Of a stretch of DNA of 64,000 nucleotides, positions 61,458-64,000 are shown in pieces (within the stretch, counting starts at the first letter, position 1; each line of letters opens with the position of its first letter). Made by a program: the position numbers and the translations under genes. This DNA comes from Chryseobacterium viscerum (lineage in GTDB: Bacteria > Bacteroidota > Bacteroidia > Flavobacteriales > Weeksellaceae), in assembly GCF_025949665.1 (NCBI RefSeq), contig NZ_JAPDFT010000001.1, positions 1,674,001 through 1,738,000 of the forward strand, given 5' to 3'. The notes beneath the pieces were generated by a model that was not told the DNA's origin, ran no database searches, and worked only from the letters and a program-made list of their open reading frames with translations.

Positions 61458-62582
61458 ATGAAAAAATTTAGTGAATACATAAGTCCAGTGAAAAATAAAA
61501 TTTTAATCTTAGCAGTAGTACTCTTTTCTGCTGTTGTATTTGGACAAAATAATCAAAATGATGAATATTTTAAGTCTAAAGAAATCATAAAAGAGTTAGA
61601 TTCTATTGTTAATCCAAATGGAATTCAGGAAAGTTTTTTTGCAAATATTGGAGGTATAAAACAATGGATAAATGTAAGAGGGAAAGATAAAAACAATCCT
61701 ATTATCATTTTTATACACGGAGGCCCTGCCTCTCCGTTAAGTGCTGTGAGTTGGACTTACCAAAGGGCTTTGGAAGAATATTTTACCGTTGTAAATTACG
61801 ACCAACGTGGAGCCGGAAAAACTTATCGAGCCAATGATACATTAGCCTTAGGTAAAACGATGCACATTGATACTTTTGTAGATGATGCCCTTGAAATTAC
61901 CCGGTTGATAACGCAAAAATACAAGCAAAAAAAAGTATTTTTAACAGGACATAGCTGGGGTACAATAATTGGCTTAAAAGCAGCGGTAAAAGCACCTCAA
62001 TGGTATTATGCCTATATTGGTATTGGGCAAATAATCACTATGCAAGAAAACGAAAAACTTAGCTATGAATATGGTTTGAAAATGGCTAATGAAAAGAATA
62101 ATACAGAAGCTCTTAAAGAATTACAATCCATTTATCCCTACCCGGGAAATCAACCTGTTACCAGAGAACGTATTATCATTGCCAGAAAATGGCCACAATA
62201 CTATGGTGGATTAAGCGCTTATAGAAATAATAATTTTTATTATTTCAATGCCCCTTTACTTTATCCCGAATATACAATTGATGATGCAGAAGCCATAGGA
62301 CTTGGAAGTTTGTTCACATTGGAAAAAGTTATGGATGAATTTCTAAATTTTGATTTTTCAAAAGTTAAAAGTCTTTCCATCCCTGTTATCATGTTGTTAG
62401 GAAGACACGACTATACTACCCCCACATTGCCTGTTATTAAATGGATGAATCAACTAAAAGCTCCGATGAAAAAAAATATTTGGTTTGAAAATTCCGCACA
62501 TCTTATTCCAGTAGAAGAACCTGGGAAAATGCTATTAACTTTCGTAAATGAAATAAGACCGATAGTGTTAAAAAAATATTGA
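61458..62582 (+). CDS. Alpha/beta hydrolase, proline-iminopeptidase-like, exported
   Basis: 374 residues from the ATG at 61458. A hydrophobic segment (about 14-30, ILILAVVLFSAVVFG) acts as signal peptide or anchor. IIIFIHGGPASPLSAVSW is the HGGP oxyanion motif of family S33, GHSWGTIIGLKA holds the nucleophile Ser, an acid is near GRHDYTTP, and the catalytic His is in FENSAHLIPVEEP. S33 enzymes remove N-terminal Pro or hydrolyse esters. The GHSWG and HGGP pair is characteristic. 35 bases after the receptor gene, so probably co-transcribed. A hairpin follows. Confidence 0.88.
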   Translation: MKKFSEYISPVKNKILILAVVLFSAVVFGQNNQNDEYFKSKEIIKELDSIVNPNGIQESFFANIGGIKQWINVRGKDKNNPIIIFIHGGPASPLSAVSWTYQRALEEYFTVVNYDQRGAGKTYRANDTLALGKTMHIDTFVDDALEITRLITQKYKQKKVFLTGHSWGTIIGLKAAVKAPQWYYAYIGIGQIITMQENEKLSYEYGLKMANEKNNTEALKELQSIYPYPGNQPVTRERIIIARKWPQYYGGLSAYRNNNFYYFNAPLLYPEYTIDDAEAIGLGSLFTLEKVMDEFLNFDFSKVKSLSIPVIMLLGRHDYTTPTLPVIKWMNQLKAPMKKNIWFENSAHLIPVEEPGKMLLTFVNEIRPIVLKKY

Positions 62583-62773
62583 TGAAAGCAAGTAAGGCAT
62601 AAAATATATAATGAAAAAGAAAGCTTTAAAAACACACCTATAAACGACTTTTACATTTCTTACACCAATGATAAAACCGAGCAACTAAATAGGGTTGACA
62701 ATCATCGGCATACGGATAACGAAATCATTATGAACTTATCTATGATTATCATTATAGCCCTTAAATCCAGAAA

Positions 62774-62824
62774 AAAAGTGGCGGATTAAGAAATCTTTAA
62801 ATTAAGCCTTAATCCACCACTTTT
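62774..62824. terminator. Bidirectional terminator
   Basis: AAAAGTGGCGGATTAAG (62774-62790) pairs with CTTAATCCACCACTTTT (62808-62824), 16 of 17 positions plus a wobble, between convergent genes. Confidence 0.85.
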
Positions 62825-62850
62825 GTAACTGCTGTTAGCAGATGTCTTCT

Positions 62851-63804
62851 CTATTTATTTAATTTTTCTAATTCGGGTAATTCACTTTTATATTTTTCAA
62901 CATCCCAAATTAAATCCCAATTTTTAACATACTCAGAGATTGGACCTAAGCCAACTTCTGTTCTTCTTTTATCTACATTGTCAGGATCAGTTAATGGTAA
63001 AATATAGTAAGTATTATTACTTTGATTGATTCCTATCTGGCTTCCGTATATTTGTTTTCTACCCTCCCGAATTTCTATTCTATCAATTAGCAAAGCTAAA
63101 GAACCAGCACTTGCATTTCCTTTTGTTACAGCTTCTTTCATCATTGGTAAATATTTTTTTTGCGTTTGCAAATCTGAATGCTGAATAACAAGAAATAATG
63201 CACTGTTGGCTTGTGCACCTACTTTGTCTTTACCCACCCAGCCTTTTTCATCCAATATTTTTTTTACTTTTAATAAGTTAATGGAGTCTTTCTGATTGGT
63301 TATTTTCCAAAGGTCATTCATTTCTTTAGAATTCTGGCCGAATTTTTTTTGAGTTTCGTTCATTTGCATTCTGTATTTTTGGTCTTCCTCAAGAATTGTC
63401 AATAATTCAGCCTGCAATGGTTTGTCATAATTTGCTTCCATTAACGCTAATTTTTTTTCTAACTTTTCAATTGTTTTACCCCATTCTTTTTTTGAATGCA
63501 AATTTTCTAAATCAGTATCAGAATTTAAGTGCTTTAGATTTGTCCAGCCTTTTTCTATTGATAAATTCAACCATTTAAATGCTTGTTTTGTATTTCCGGC
63601 TAAAGAAGATGAGCATGCGCCATTATATAAGTGGCTTGGATTTTCGCTTTCAATTTTAAAAGCTTTACTATATAACTCAGCAGACGTTTTATAATCTTTT
63701 GTTCTATATAATTTATCAGCTTCACTTATCAATTTTAAATATTCTTGAGCATTAACGCCAGCGAATAAAAATAATAATAACAAAGTATAAATAGTATTCC
63801 TCAT
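62851..63804 (-). CDS. Exported TPR and DUF6624 protein
   Basis: 317 residues. Signal peptide (MRNTIYTLLLLFLFAGVNAQ), then TPR helices (about 25-90: LYRTKDYKTSAELYSKAF, SSLAGNTKQAFKWLNLSI). The C-terminal DUF6624 domain (PF20329) covers about 130-300 with EDQKYRMQM, LLIDRIEIREGRKQIYGSQIG and DPDNVDKRRTEVGLGPISEY. Function unknown. Single gene after a bidirectional terminator. Confidence 0.85.
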   Translation of the reverse strand: MRNTIYTLLLLFLFAGVNAQEYLKLISEADKLYRTKDYKTSAELYSKAFKIESENPSHLYNGACSSSLAGNTKQAFKWLNLSIEKGWTNLKHLNSDTDLENLHSKKEWGKTIEKLEKKLALMEANYDKPLQAELLTILEEDQKYRMQMNETQKKFGQNSKEMNDLWKITNQKDSINLLKVKKILDEKGWVGKDKVGAQANSALFLVIQHSDLQTQKKYLPMMKEAVTKGNASAGSLALLIDRIEIREGRKQIYGSQIGINQSNNTYYILPLTDPDNVDKRRTEVGLGPISEYVKNWDLIWDVEKYKSELPELEKLNK

Positions 63805-64000
63805 TTTTTCTGTATTTAATTGCTAAATTTTAGATGGTTATTATGCTACTAATATAAAATTTATTTTGATGATTGGATTGTTAAGAGATCACAAAAAAAA
63901 ATTATCCTAGGTTTTCGGAGGATTGACGAATTTTTTGTTTTACTATTTCTGTTTTTTCTATTAATTATACTAATATGAACAAATTACACTGTGTATTAGT

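Noticed and set aside
62583..62787. Possible short gene after the S33-type hydrolase (frame TDNEIIMNLSMIIIIALKSR)
   Set aside because: No start codon fits, the frame ends in a terminator stem and I recognise no family; kept as spacer.

Overview
The window looks like a chromosomal segment of a Chryseobacterium-type flavobacterium (Bacteroidota). The evidence is an AT-rich genome, promoters of the Bacteroidota form TTG-N19/20-TAnnTTTG with no strong Shine-Dalgarno sites, a short 288-residue primary sigma factor, atpD-atpC standing apart from the rest of the ATP synthase genes, an IND/CGB-type subclass B1 metallo-beta-lactamase, and family names typical of the group (HYC_CC_PP, DUF3347, DUF2723, T6SS subtype iii). 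No rRNA, tRNA, CRISPR array, phage or intact insertion sequence was seen.

Layout. 0-4.1 kb: acyltransferase-3 (cut by the window edge), ribF, atpD-atpC and a secreted unknown. 4.5-12.7 kb: an atypical radical SAM protein, a beta-helix-like protein, a Crp-type regulator with an NAD(P)-binding reductase, an EamA exporter, and a two-gene PLP-enzyme operon that I read as sulfonolipid head-group synthesis (cysteate-synthase-like plus AONS-type acyltransferase). 12.9-18.7 kb: two large membrane proteins of the GT-C type and a DUF1697 protein. 18.7-22.3 kb: AraC regulator, SDR, apparently exported acetolactate decarboxylase, and kdsA. 22.3-28.5 kb: a TonB-dependent receptor, then a copper module (HYC_CC_PP, DUF3347, and a multicopper oxidase carrying two heavy-metal-binding domains and a barrel-like tail). 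28.9-35.6 kb: S9 peptidase, FAD monooxygenase, GNAT, lipoprotein, rpoD, S1/P1 nuclease. 36.1-39.2 kb: an isolated T6SS-iii trio (TssG, TssN, TssK).

39.3-53.5 kb: metabolic and accessory genes (class V aminotransferase, metallo-beta-lactamase, DtxR regulator, threonine aldolase, an ArsR/SRPBCC/YdeI/DoxX/DUF4256 run, methyltransferase, YdcF, EamA, VOC). Their intergenic spaces are full of small repeats. These include a 183-bp element with 17-bp terminal inverted repeats and at least two degraded relatives, a family beginning AACGCAAAG, a 150-bp element with 17-bp inverted ends, and (outside this stretch) eight perfect copies of the telomere-like heptamer CCCTAAA.

53.9-62.6 kb is the most accessory-looking part. 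It holds a broken alpha/beta-hydrolase gene, an Lrp regulator, an alpha/beta hydrolase, a P1 peptidase, a serine beta-lactamase-fold lipoprotein, a small lipoprotein, two adjacent Cys-rich peptides of 56 and 53 residues with an aligned double-glycine-type leader, an outer-membrane beta-barrel receptor and a second alpha/beta hydrolase. The twin peptides are the best candidate for an undescribed system. No C39 peptidase/transporter or modification enzyme for them lies in the window.
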